64,000 nt of DNA, taken from NCBI RefSeq assembly GCF_900114875.1, contig NZ_FPKW01000001.1, positions 186,001 through 250,000 of the forward strand, in the 5' to 3' direction. This document shows, in pieces, positions 52,073 through 59,393 of this stretch (the stretch's first letter is position 1; each line of letters begins with the position of its first letter). Under the pieces are notes generated by a model. The model saw nothing but the letters and a program-made list of their open reading frames with translations, did no database searches and was not told the DNA's origin. The translations under genes were made by a program, and so were the position numbers. Source of the DNA: Chryseobacterium limigenitum. Its GTDB lineage: Bacteria; Bacteroidota; Bacteroidia; Flavobacteriales; Weeksellaceae.

Positions 52073-52392
52073 TAAATATCTAATTCTGAAGGAATATTTA
52101 GTTTTTTTCTTATTCTGTTTTTTCGGTTCTGAATTGCTTTTGGCGTCACATAAGTGTATGTAGCAATTTCCTTAGTTGTAAGATTAAGTTTTAAATAAAT
52201 ACAAAAAATAAGTTCCGAATTTTTAAGATTAGGCTGTATGGAAGATATTTTGTCAAAAAAATCAGGATATGCTAGCCTGAATTTATTTAACAGACGGGGC
52301 GAATTTTCTTTAGCTAATGCGATGATTTCGTCTTGAGCTAAGAATTTTTGATTTAAATCTTCTAAATTGAACTCAGGTTTTTCGTTTTTCAT
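52051..52392 (-). CDS. Stand-alone LuxR-type helix-turn-helix protein
   Basis: 113 residues. The C-terminal 70 form a LuxR/GerE-type helix-turn-helix (SELIFCIYLKLNLTTKEIAT, PKAIQNRKNRIRKKL). In Flavobacteriia this domain usually ends a long TPR-containing membrane regulator; here only about 45 residues precede it. Either a small regulator of its own or a truncated copy. Nothing nearby restores the missing part, and no signal or receiver domain is seen. Confidence 0.75.
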   Translation of the reverse strand: MKNEKPEFNLEDLNQKFLAQDEIIALAKENSPRLLNKFRLAYPDFFDKISSIQPNLKNSELIFCIYLKLNLTTKEIATYTYVTPKAIQNRKNRIRKKLNIPSELDIYKWFNDI

Positions 52393-52707
52393 AATAATTT
52401 TCTCATCTCTACAGTACTTTCTGTTGCCGGTATACTTATGATTTTAAAGTTCAGCTTCAGAATTTAATTTGTCATTTTGATCACACATACTTCAATCGAT
52501 AATTTTAATAAAAATTAGGAACTGAAGTATATTAACAACGTTTTTTTAATTCAACTTTAGCTTCCAATAAAGCTATTTTCTTGTCTTGATACTATTTTCT
52601 TAATATTTGCATTTATGCTTAAAATTATTCTTAAAAAGAAATCCAAGCAAAGAATTTATAATTGTAGACAAAGAAAGAAAAAATGATTAAAATTTTACTG
52701 AATTGAA

Positions 52708-52923
52708 ATACCACATACATACCACGCGACACCATTAGACAGTCTATTTTCACTGTTTTTTATCAAGTTTTCTAAAATCGATTTTATTTTAATTGTTAAT
52801 GGTCAAATATACCATATTATGGTATTGACTTTTTATGACCTTAATCAATGTTTTCTGTTTTTTCAAATTTAATTGAATCCTTAAAAATGCTGAAATTGAG
52901 AATTTGTGGTACTTGTGTGGTAT
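52708..52923. repeat. Symmetric ATACCA inverted-repeat array
   Basis: ATACCACATACATACCAC (52708-52725) and GTGGTACTTGTGTGGTAT (52906-52923) are inverted copies, 15 of 18 bases. Midway between them is ATACCATATTATGGTAT (52809-52825), a perfect palindrome of the same half-site. Centres are about 100 bases apart on each side. It lies directly before the orphan gene at 52942. The surrounding 52393-52707 is AT-rich with no gene seen. Confidence 0.6.
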
Positions 52924-52941
52924 TATTTTTGGTTATTATTG

Positions 52942-53508
52942 ATGAAAATTGTTCTTTCTTTATTTTTTGATAGAGAATTTGACTGTATTGGACTTGAAAA
53001 AGGTATCGATGATATCCTGAAGATGGGCAATAGAAAAATTTTTATTAAAACTATCAAAACAGTTAATATTATGAATGTCAATTTTTTTGAAGGTCATTTG
53101 TGGACCGCGAGGAAAATAGAAAATACATATGTTGTACGGTTAAAAAATCTTGCAAACATAATAGAAGGATTGACTGATTTTGTTCTGGATCAAAAAATTA
53201 TTCATGGAAAAATAAAAGGTATAGGAACGTTAGCAGAGGTTACGTTGAACTTTTTTAATCCTTCAAAAATGAAAAATTTTAATATAAAATTTGAAGAAAA
53301 GATAAGTTTTTCCGACATCTTTGGAACTATTTCTGAAATTGACGGAGCGCCAATATTTCGACTTGAAACCACACTGAAAAGAGAAAACCACACAACTTTA
53401 GCCGGACATCTTTTAAGCGCCAGAATAATTGGTATCAATGAATTCTTTTTTTATCCTTTAGAAACGGAAATTATTCAGTTTAAAAGTGAAATATTTAGGC
53501 TTAATTAA
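52942..53508 (+). CDS. Protein of unknown function
   Basis: 188 residues from ATG 52942; a GTG at 52906 lies inside the ATACCA repeat arm and is rejected. No signal peptide or membrane helix. Beta-rich with repeated I/V/F strands (FIKTIKTVNIMNVNFFEGHL, VVRLKNLANIIEGLTDFVLD, IFRLETTLKRENHTTLAGHL). I do not recognise a family. Low GC and the flanking repeats suggest recent arrival. Confidence 0.55.
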   Translation: MKIVLSLFFDREFDCIGLEKGIDDILKMGNRKIFIKTIKTVNIMNVNFFEGHLWTARKIENTYVVRLKNLANIIEGLTDFVLDQKIIHGKIKGIGTLAEVTLNFFNPSKMKNFNIKFEEKISFSDIFGTISEIDGAPIFRLETTLKRENHTTLAGHLLSARIIGINEFFFYPLETEIIQFKSEIFRLN

Positions 53509-53603
53509 TTTCATTAAAATATGATTTTTCCTTTAAAATTTAAGATAAAAAAAGCACTCAAAAATTCTTAATTTTGTTTTCAATTTGATTAAAGTCCGGC
53601 TAT

Positions 53604-54104
53604 TCAAGGAATGATTATTTTCTGGTTTATTTTTTCTGTTTTTTCAATCATACAGTGGGGGGGAAAGCCATTCATATAATCTACAGTGTAATCTTCAATG
53701 ATATAATTATGATTATCGCCTAATTTTTCTTGGAGACTGTTAATCAACATTTTTTCTATTTTGTAACCAGAATCAAAATAATAGAACCTAATTAGATTGG
53801 TTTCAGCCGATTTTAGATTTACGGTTAATTTAAGAGATGGCTTTTTGCTTTTTTCTTTCTCAAAACAAAATATAGAATATTTATTTTCACCAAGTTTTTC
53901 AATAATGATTTTATTGATATTTAATTTACCATCTAATGAATATTCTTTAAAATCTGTAAAATTAATTTCACCTTTATTAGTTGAAGGATTAAACCTATAA
54001 AAAGCAAGTTTGTTTTCTTGATGTACAAAGAGCCTACCATCTATATTATTGTATAAAAGCCTCTGTTTATAAAGATAAAACGACAATCGAAGACAAATGG
54101 TCAC
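53604..54104 (-). CDS. Unknown protein with a chimeric N-terminus (probably truncated)
   Basis: 166 residues. The first ten or so (MTICLRLSFYL) come from reading antisense into the PNPOx remnant, so the true N-terminus is missing or lies at an inner start. The remainder is beta-rich and polar (KGEINFTDFKEYSLDG, KPSLKLTVNLKSAETN, DYTVDYMNGFPPHCMIEK). No family recognised. The gene appears to have been joined to the remnant by a deletion or insertion near 54060-54080. Confidence 0.5.
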   Translation of the reverse strand: MTICLRLSFYLYKQRLLYNNIDGRLFVHQENKLAFYRFNPSTNKGEINFTDFKEYSLDGKLNINKIIIEKLGENKYSIFCFEKEKSKKPSLKLTVNLKSAETNLIRFYYFDSGYKIEKMLINSLQEKLGDNHNYIIEDYTVDYMNGFPPHCMIEKTEKINQKIIIP

Positions 54105-54298
54105 CCATGGCCAACGCGTGGTTTGAAGATGGAAAAGACGATCCTAAAGTCTCAATTATCCGTGTAGAGCCAACTGAAACCTATTATTGAGACACGAAAG
54201 TTGGAAAACTGGTAAGCCTTTTTAGTTTCGTAGCCGCAGCCGTTACAGGAAAAACAACTGATAATTCCGATGGCGTTGAAGGAAACGCAACTATTTAA
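54070..54298 (+). pseudogene. PNPOx-family general stress protein, decayed
   Basis: The frame reads TIEDKWSPMANAWFEDGKDD, then PKVSIIRVEPTETYY, a TGA, then DTKVGKLVSLFSFVAAAV and TDNSDGVEGNATI. This is the C-terminal half of pyridoxamine-5'-phosphate-oxidase-fold general stress proteins; the stop sits where relatives have Trp (YYWDTK). The N-terminal half is absent. It overlaps the start of the minus-strand unknown gene. Confidence 0.85.
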
Positions 54299-54320
54299 TT
54301 AATAGAGAAATTGCAATATA

Positions 54321-54356
54321 AAAAGCAGTGAAAAATTTTTCACGGCTTTTGTTTTA
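54321..54356 (+). terminator. Terminator after the PNPOx pseudogene
   Basis: AAAGCAGTGAAAA pairs with TTTTCACGGCTTT (one mismatch), followed by GTTTTATT. It survives from the original stress-protein gene. Confidence 0.7.
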
Positions 54357-54404
54357 TTATGGAATTTAATCGATATGCCTGATGATTGAGCTTTATTATA
54401 TAAA

Positions 54405-55541
54405 CTACTCCACTTCAAAAACAGCCTGTATTTCCACAGAAGAATTTACAGGAATTGATGATGCACCTAATGTTGCTCTTGCGTGCTTTCCTTTATCTCC
54501 GAAAACCTCAACGGTAAGATCTGATGCAATATTCATCAAATCGGCATGTTTTGTATAATCATCTTTCGTATTGAAAATCCCCGTCAACTGTACGCATTGT
54601 TTTACTTTACTTAGGTCTCCGCCAACAGCTTCTTTCAAGACAGATAAAACATTCAGCATGGTTGCTTTTGTAGCATCTTTTACCTGTTGTTCATTAACAT
54701 CAACGCCCAATTTTCCGGGATTTAAAATTTTTCCGTCTTTCAAAGCAACCTGATTAATAAAAACCAGATTTCCTGAACGTACAAACGGTTTATAGTTTCC
54801 TGCAGGTTTTGGAACTTGAGGAAGAACGATATTTTTTTGTTTTAAAGTTTCATTAAAATTAATAGACTTTTCAATAGTTGCTATTGCTTTTTTAGCAAAT
54901 GTTCCCTTTAAAGCCAATGCTACTTTGGCAAAATTTTTCCCTTGAAGTTCTGCAAGATTTCTTTCGTCTTTTGTTGGTCTTTCAACATCTTTCAAAGAAG
55001 CCATGCTGGTTACTCCCAAGACTGTATTTCCTTGGGGAATCGCCTTATTGATGCTTTCTGTCCCACGAATTCCGTTAGAAACCATTACCATTCCATGAAC
55101 GGTAAGACTATTCCAAAAAGCCTGCAAAGCCAATTCTTTCCCGGCTCCGCTTCCGGCAGACATGAAAACCGTTGCGGGCATTCCTTCCAATGAATGGTTG
55201 GTCCAAAGATTAACTGTTTTAGATAAGAATTCGCTCATTCCGGTGCTTATATTTCCGAAATAAACGGGTGAACCAAAGGCAATTCCGTCATACGTTGGAA
55301 GTTCTTCCACCGTTGCAACAGGAATATCTTTTAATTTTTGATTTTGAGATATTTTCACCTGCTTTATAATTGCTGTTGCATTTTTGTCGCTTTCAATTCC
55401 TTTAGCGATTTCTTTTGCCAGTTCGTACGTTCCGCCATTGTCTGAATGGATCAGAACCAATACTTTAGCTTTATCTTGTGCCATGATGTTTGTGATTTGT
55501 AGTAATAAGAGTAATACAAAAAGAGAACCTAATTTTTTCAT
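54405..55541 (-). CDS. Exported WrbA-like flavodoxin fused to a RidA domain
   Basis: 378 residues with a Sec-type signal peptide (MKKLGSLFVLLLLLQITNIMA). 26-215 is a WrbA/flavodoxin quinone-reductase domain (LVLIHSDNGGTYELAKEIAK, IAFGSPVYFGNISTGMSEFL, VFMSAGSGAGKE for FMN binding). 235-378 is a RidA/YjgF domain (RSGNLVFINQVALKDG, conserved Arg355 in GKHARATLGA). WrbA reduces quinones with two electrons; RidA deaminates reactive enamines. The combination with export is unusual; FMN would have to be loaded outside the cytoplasm. Divergent from an AraC regulator. Confidence 0.85.
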   Translation of the reverse strand: MKKLGSLFVLLLLLQITNIMAQDKAKVLVLIHSDNGGTYELAKEIAKGIESDKNATAIIKQVKISQNQKLKDIPVATVEELPTYDGIAFGSPVYFGNISTGMSEFLSKTVNLWTNHSLEGMPATVFMSAGSGAGKELALQAFWNSLTVHGMVMVSNGIRGTESINKAIPQGNTVLGVTSMASLKDVERPTKDERNLAELQGKNFAKVALALKGTFAKKAIATIEKSINFNETLKQKNIVLPQVPKPAGNYKPFVRSGNLVFINQVALKDGKILNPGKLGVDVNEQQVKDATKATMLNVLSVLKEAVGGDLSKVKQCVQLTGIFNTKDDYTKHADLMNIASDLTVEVFGDKGKHARATLGASSIPVNSSVEIQAVFEVE

Positions 55542-55567
55542 TCTGAATAAGATATATTTTTATAATA

Positions 55568-55599
55568 CAAATTTAGTAATGACGTTTTTATTAAATTTG
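55568..55599. promoter_or_regulatory. Divergent -7 boxes of the WrbA-RidA and AraC genes
   Basis: Minus strand TAAATTTG (55575-55568) and plus strand TAAATTTG (55592-55599) both match the -7 consensus and face away from each other across 16 bases. Neither has a TTG at the standard distance. Confidence 0.45.
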
Positions 55600-55610
55600 C
55601 CAAAAACTTT

Positions 55611-56411
55611 ATGCAGAACGACAATATAAAATGTGGTTTAACCGAACACAAGGAAAGTCATTTTATAGACACCATCGAAAAAGAAGCTTATGTTTGGTGC
55701 GAAGAAAACTGGAAACATGACGATTACGAGCATACTCACAAACGTGCGCAATTAACATACGTGGAAGAAGGCTACCAATATTTTCATATTGATCAGACGA
55801 TCTATCTCGTTCCGCAAAATCATGTGATCTGGATTCCTTCAGGGAAACCTCATCGCATTACTTCCGAAGCGAAGACGGTAAAATTGATGCTTTTTTTGTT
55901 TAATTCTTCCTTTAAAGAAGATTTTTATGAACATGTTCAGGTCTTTGCCATTCCTCCGGTGTTGCGGGAAATGCTTTTATACGCCTCAAAATGGAACAAA
56001 ATTTTAACCGAAGATGAGGAGCAGGATATATTTTTTAAAGCTATTTTAAAAAGTCTTCCCCATTTTTGTAAGGAAAGCAATTATCTGGAAGTTCCAGTTC
56101 CGACTGATATCCGACTGATACCTGTTTGCAACTATATCAATTCAAATTTTAAATATAATCTGAACATTGATCTTTTAGCTGAAAAAGCACAAATGTCGGT
56201 AAGAAGTTTACAGCGGATTTTCAAACATGAAACGGGAATTACGCTTCAAAAATATTTACAATTGATAAGAATTCTAAAAAGCGTTGAATTGATTGATATG
56301 AAGCAGTTTACACTGAGCGAAGTTGGTTTTAAAGTTGGCTATCAAAGTCTTTCTGCTTTTACCTCTTCTTATTTTTCAATTATGAAATCAAAGCCAAAGA
56401 GTAAAAAATAA
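55611..56411 (+). CDS. AraC family regulator with cupin sensor domain
   Basis: 266 residues. N-terminal cupin-like domain (YVEEGYQYFHIDQTIYLVPQ, IPSGKPHRITSEAKTVKLML) and C-terminal double helix-turn-helix (LAEKAQMSVRSLQRIFKHET, TLSEVGFKVGYQSLSAFTSS). Cupin-AraC proteins sense small ligands such as aromatics or sugars. Divergent from the WrbA-RidA gene across 69 bases, so it probably controls that gene, perhaps in response to a quinone or carbonyl stress. Confidence 0.93.
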   Translation: MQNDNIKCGLTEHKESHFIDTIEKEAYVWCEENWKHDDYEHTHKRAQLTYVEEGYQYFHIDQTIYLVPQNHVIWIPSGKPHRITSEAKTVKLMLFLFNSSFKEDFYEHVQVFAIPPVLREMLLYASKWNKILTEDEEQDIFFKAILKSLPHFCKESNYLEVPVPTDIRLIPVCNYINSNFKYNLNIDLLAEKAQMSVRSLQRIFKHETGITLQKYLQLIRILKSVELIDMKQFTLSEVGFKVGYQSLSAFTSSYFSIMKSKPKSKK

Positions 56412-56486
56412 AGCCATAAAATGAATTATGACTTTATCATTATATATAAATATTTAAAGTGGTCAGATTAAAAAAATTATCAATCT

Positions 56487-56987
56487 TTATTTAAGAATTA
56501 ATAATTGATTCATTTCGCTTTTAAAGCATCCTAAAATAAATTCTGTGTAATATAACTGAGCATTCAGAGCTTGTGTTTTAGGGTGTAGTTCTAATTTTTT
56601 GGTGAGAACAATTTCACCTTTATATGAAAATGAAAAATAAGCGAAAACTTTATACAATGAATTGCGTATTGGCGTGCAGTAGCCTGTTGTGGCGATCGAC
56701 CAGTCGGATTCAAAGAGTTTGGCAACATTTAAAGCCATAGTTTCTGCAATGTTTTCTGAGACACAATCGGATTCTTCTGCTTCGTCTGAATCAATGCTTA
56801 ATAATCTTACTTTTTCGGGTAAAGTGTAAGCTGTCATTCCGCCTTTATAGAACAATGAGGCGTTGGGCATTTGTGAAAAAGCAAGTTGAAGGCATCCGGA
56901 AGTTACGCTCTCGACAACTGAGATAGATTCATTAACGCTTATTAATGAACGACTGATATATTCGAGTAAATTTTGTTGAAATTTCAT
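56487..56987 (-). CDS. CinA-family protein (nicotinamide-nucleotide amidase domain only)
   Basis: 166 residues matching the C-terminal CinA domain: VVESVTSGCLQLAFSQ (family AESxTGG region), FYKGGMTAYTLPEKV, CVSENIAETMALNVAKLFES and WSIATTGYCTP. The N-terminal COG1058 half is absent, as in the stand-alone PncC group, but the sequence is divergent. Reaction in the family: NMN deamidation in the NAD cycle. Located 126 bases downstream of the small unknown gene, same strand. Confidence 0.8.
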   Translation of the reverse strand: MKFQQNLLEYISRSLISVNESISVVESVTSGCLQLAFSQMPNASLFYKGGMTAYTLPEKVRLLSIDSDEAEESDCVSENIAETMALNVAKLFESDWSIATTGYCTPIRNSLYKVFAYFSFSYKGEIVLTKKLELHPKTQALNAQLYYTEFILGCFKSEMNQLLILK

Positions 56988-57113
56988 AGTAATTAGGTTT
57001 AAGTGATGGGTTTATACTGGTGTTTTAATTTAAAATTTTAATGAGCATCAACTCATTTTCGGGAACCTTTACTTTTTAATTTCTTTTTATACTTGGTGTT
57101 TTATTGATTATTT

Positions 57114-57431
57114 TTAATCATGGACTTTCATAAATTTTTCAAAATAATGCAGATCATTTTTCCTCCTGATTGAAAGATAAAAAAGAATCCGTTCCGGCTC
57201 ACGCTTTCCGATATTGTCAACATCATCAAATTGTGCAATCAAAGCTCTTATATCTTCTGTTTTTTCTCCACTTTCTGAAACTACAAATAATAGAAAAGCA
57301 GTATCTTTTATTTCTTTTGCATAGATAACAGCGTGATTTTCAAACCAATTTCCGCTATTTATAATTTTAGTGAAATGACTTGCTTCCAGTGATTTTAATA
57401 TTTTCTGATGATCCATTTTTTCAGTATTCAT
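57114..57431 (-). CDS. Small protein of unknown function
   Basis: 105 residues, cytoplasmic. Alternating helices and strands (LKSLEASHFTKIINSGNWFE, AVIYAKEIKDTAFLLFVVS, REPERILFYLSIRRKN). I do not recognise a family. A palindrome TATGAC-TTGG-GTCATA (57555-57570), of a type used by Crp/Fnr regulators, lies about 125-140 bases upstream. It may therefore be controlled by the regulator at 57574. Confidence 0.6.
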   Translation of the reverse strand: MNTEKMDHQKILKSLEASHFTKIINSGNWFENHAVIYAKEIKDTAFLLFVVSESGEKTEDIRALIAQFDDVDNIGKREPERILFYLSIRRKNDLHYFEKFMKVHD

Positions 57432-57554
57432 GGTTAAAACAAATCAGATAGATCTTTACATAATAGGTTTTTAGAGCAACTTCATCTCTCTCTATTTTCA
57501 TCAAAACCGATGATAATTCAACACTGCAATTTATGCTAATATATTTCACTTTCT

Positions 57555-57570
57555 TATGACTTGGGTCATA
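57555..57570. promoter_or_regulatory. Candidate Crp/Fnr-type operator
   Basis: TATGAC-TTGG-GTCATA, a perfect 6-4-6 inverted repeat, lies three bases past the stop of the Crp/Fnr gene and 125 bases before the next minus-strand gene. The geometry resembles a Crp/Fnr site; binding by the neighbouring regulator is inference. Confidence 0.5.
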
Positions 57571-57573
57571 TTC

Positions 57574-58188
57574 TTAATATAAAATTTTTCGGTTTACGAT
57601 TTTAAGGAGACTTTCTTTTTCCATTCTTTTCAGCACTCTAATAACCGTTTCTACACGCAGTCCGGTTAGGTTGGCGATCTGCTGTCTTGTGAGTTCTATG
57701 TGAAAACAGTGCTGGCAATCATCTTCATAATAGCTTTTTAAATATTCCATTAATCCCTTTAATCTCAATACAGGATTGGTAGAAGACATATTTTGCGTCA
57801 TTAAGATTTTATAGTAAAGTCTTTGTGAAAGACAGGCATTCATTCCTAAAGATATTTCGGGATGAGTTTTTAGCAATTCCAGAAAATTATTTTTAGGAAC
57901 TCTTATAATTTTGGACGGTTCCAAAGATATTGCATTCATGGGATAAAACTTTTCCAGAAAAAGCATAGAATCTCCAAAACTCTGGTTTTTACCAAAAATA
58001 TTCTGAATAAATTCTTTACCGTCATCATTGTAATTATTGAGTTTTACTTTTCCTTCCTCAATCTGAAAATAATAAAGCGCATGGTCTCCTTCTCTGAAAA
58101 TTATTTCTCCTTTTTTATACTCTTTAGTCTCTGCATCAAATGAGCGAAGAAGCTCCATATCGATGTTCATACAGCTTACGGTTTTCAT
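57574..58188 (-). CDS. Crp/Fnr family transcriptional regulator
   Basis: 204 residues. Cyclic-nucleotide-type beta roll in the first 120 (GEIIFREGDHALYYFQIEEGK, GDSMLFLEKFYPMNAISLE), a dimerisation helix, then the FNR-type helix-turn-helix LTRQQIANLTGLRVETVIRV. An N-terminal Cys (SCMNID) is present, but the full FNR cluster set is not. It likely responds to oxygen, nitric oxide or a metabolite. Targets may include the genes below it. Confidence 0.94.
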   Translation of the reverse strand: MKTVSCMNIDMELLRSFDAETKEYKKGEIIFREGDHALYYFQIEEGKVKLNNYNDDGKEFIQNIFGKNQSFGDSMLFLEKFYPMNAISLEPSKIIRVPKNNFLELLKTHPEISLGMNACLSQRLYYKILMTQNMSSTNPVLRLKGLMEYLKSYYEDDCQHCFHIELTRQQIANLTGLRVETVIRVLKRMEKESLLKIVNRKILY

Positions 58189-58319
58189 ATTTACTGGTTT
58201 TTAGTCACTTAGTTTCTATTGTGAAATTTACATTAAGTTTTTATCAATCAATGATTTTTTTTCAAACAAATTTTAAACCATATTTGATATTTTACCTTAA
58301 AAAAAGGAGTAAAATCATA

Positions 58320-58357
58320 AAATACGCCCCGTTTATACACATAAACGGGGCGTATTT
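58320..58357 (-). terminator. Strong terminator of the EamA gene
   Basis: AATACGCCCCGTTTAT (58321-58336) and ATAAACGGGGCGTATT (58341-58356) form a perfect 16-bp stem with an ACAC loop. On the minus strand it is followed by TTATGATTTT. Confidence 0.88.
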
Positions 58358-58411
58358 GTAATTAATTTAAACTTTTAGAATTGTTATCGTTAATTATTTT
58401 AATGAAAAATT

Positions 58412-59296
58412 TTATTTTGCGAACTTTTTTGTACCCGCCACACAAAGAATAACTCCAATGGTTACACCCAACATTCCCATACTTACAGGTTCGTGAAGAA
58501 AATATGCGGCCAATGCCAATCCGAAAAACGGCTGTAATAATTGTAACTGACCGACCGTTGTAATTCCGCCCTGAGCGAGACCTCTGTACCAGAAGATAAA
58601 GCCGATAAACATACTGAATAAGGCAATATAAGCCAGACCAAGCCATCCTCCGGTAGTTACAGTCTCGATATTGTTGGGAAAATAGATAAAAAATAAAGGA
58701 ACCATTAAAGGTAAAGCTAAAATCAAAGCCCATGAAATTACCTGCCATCCTCCCAAAGTTTTTGAAAGTTTAGCACCTTCAGCGTAGCCTAATCCGCATA
58801 AAACTACCGCTGCCAACATTAAAATATCGCCAATCGGAGACGCTGAAATCCCTTGAGAAACGGCATAACCAATGACTAAAAGGCTTCCGATAATTGAGAA
58901 AAGCCAAAAAACAGGATGTGGCCTTTCTCCTCCTCTAATAACTCCGAAAATTGCCGTCATTAAAGGTAACATTCCTAAAAAAACAATAGAATGCGCCGAT
59001 GTCACATATTGTAAAGCCAATGCCGAAAGCAAAGGAAAACCAATCACACAGCCTATAGATACTAAAGCTAAAGGAAGCAGCTGATCTTTTGTCGGTCGCT
59101 TTTCTTTGTAAATTAGAAGTACTATTAAAGCAAGTAATCCGGCAATCGCAGCGCGGGCAATTGTTACAAAAATAGGATTCATATCATTCACAGCCAATTT
59201 GGTTGCAGGCATAGATCCGCTGAACAAAAGAACTCCTATGAAACCGTTGATCCAGCCATTAACTGTTTGATCTTTTGATATTGTGTCTGTCATCAT
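58412..59296 (-). CDS. EamA/DMT superfamily transporter
   Basis: 294 residues, ten membrane helices in two EamA repeats (INGFIGVLLFSGSMPATKLA and VISWALILALPLMVPLFFIY regions). N-terminal start has a second ATG at codon 2. Members export amino acids or metabolites. It is divergent from a MocR-type regulator with the -7 boxes of both genes in a 97-base gap, so the regulator probably controls it. Confidence 0.93.
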   Translation of the reverse strand: MMTDTISKDQTVNGWINGFIGVLLFSGSMPATKLAVNDMNPIFVTIARAAIAGLLALIVLLIYKEKRPTKDQLLPLALVSIGCVIGFPLLSALALQYVTSAHSIVFLGMLPLMTAIFGVIRGGERPHPVFWLFSIIGSLLVIGYAVSQGISASPIGDILMLAAVVLCGLGYAEGAKLSKTLGGWQVISWALILALPLMVPLFFIYFPNNIETVTTGGWLGLAYIALFSMFIGFIFWYRGLAQGGITTVGQLQLLQPFFGLALAAYFLHEPVSMGMLGVTIGVILCVAGTKKFAK

Positions 59297-59322
59297 TTTA
59301 TTTTTGGTTTTATTTAATGTGT

Positions 59323-59373
59323 CAAAATTATAGAAGTTAATTCAGTAAGCACAGTCTCAGTTTTGTATATTTG
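59323..59373. promoter_or_regulatory. Divergent promoters of the EamA and MocR genes
   Basis: Minus-strand -7 TAATTTTG (59330-59323) for the transporter and plus-strand -7 TATATTTG (59366-59373) for the regulator. Neither has a TTG at -33. CAGT occurs four times between 59343 and 59385, possible half-sites for the MocR protein. Confidence 0.4.
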
Positions 59374-59393
59374 TATGAGTACAGTTAGGAAAT

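Noticed and set aside
52906..52941. GTG start and hydrophobic N-terminal extension of the orphan gene
   Set aside because: The extension is produced by the ATACCA repeat arm, not by conserved coding sequence.
58362..58748. Alternative minus-strand frame at the 3' end of the EamA gene
   Set aside because: Overlaps the transporter in another frame and shows no family features.
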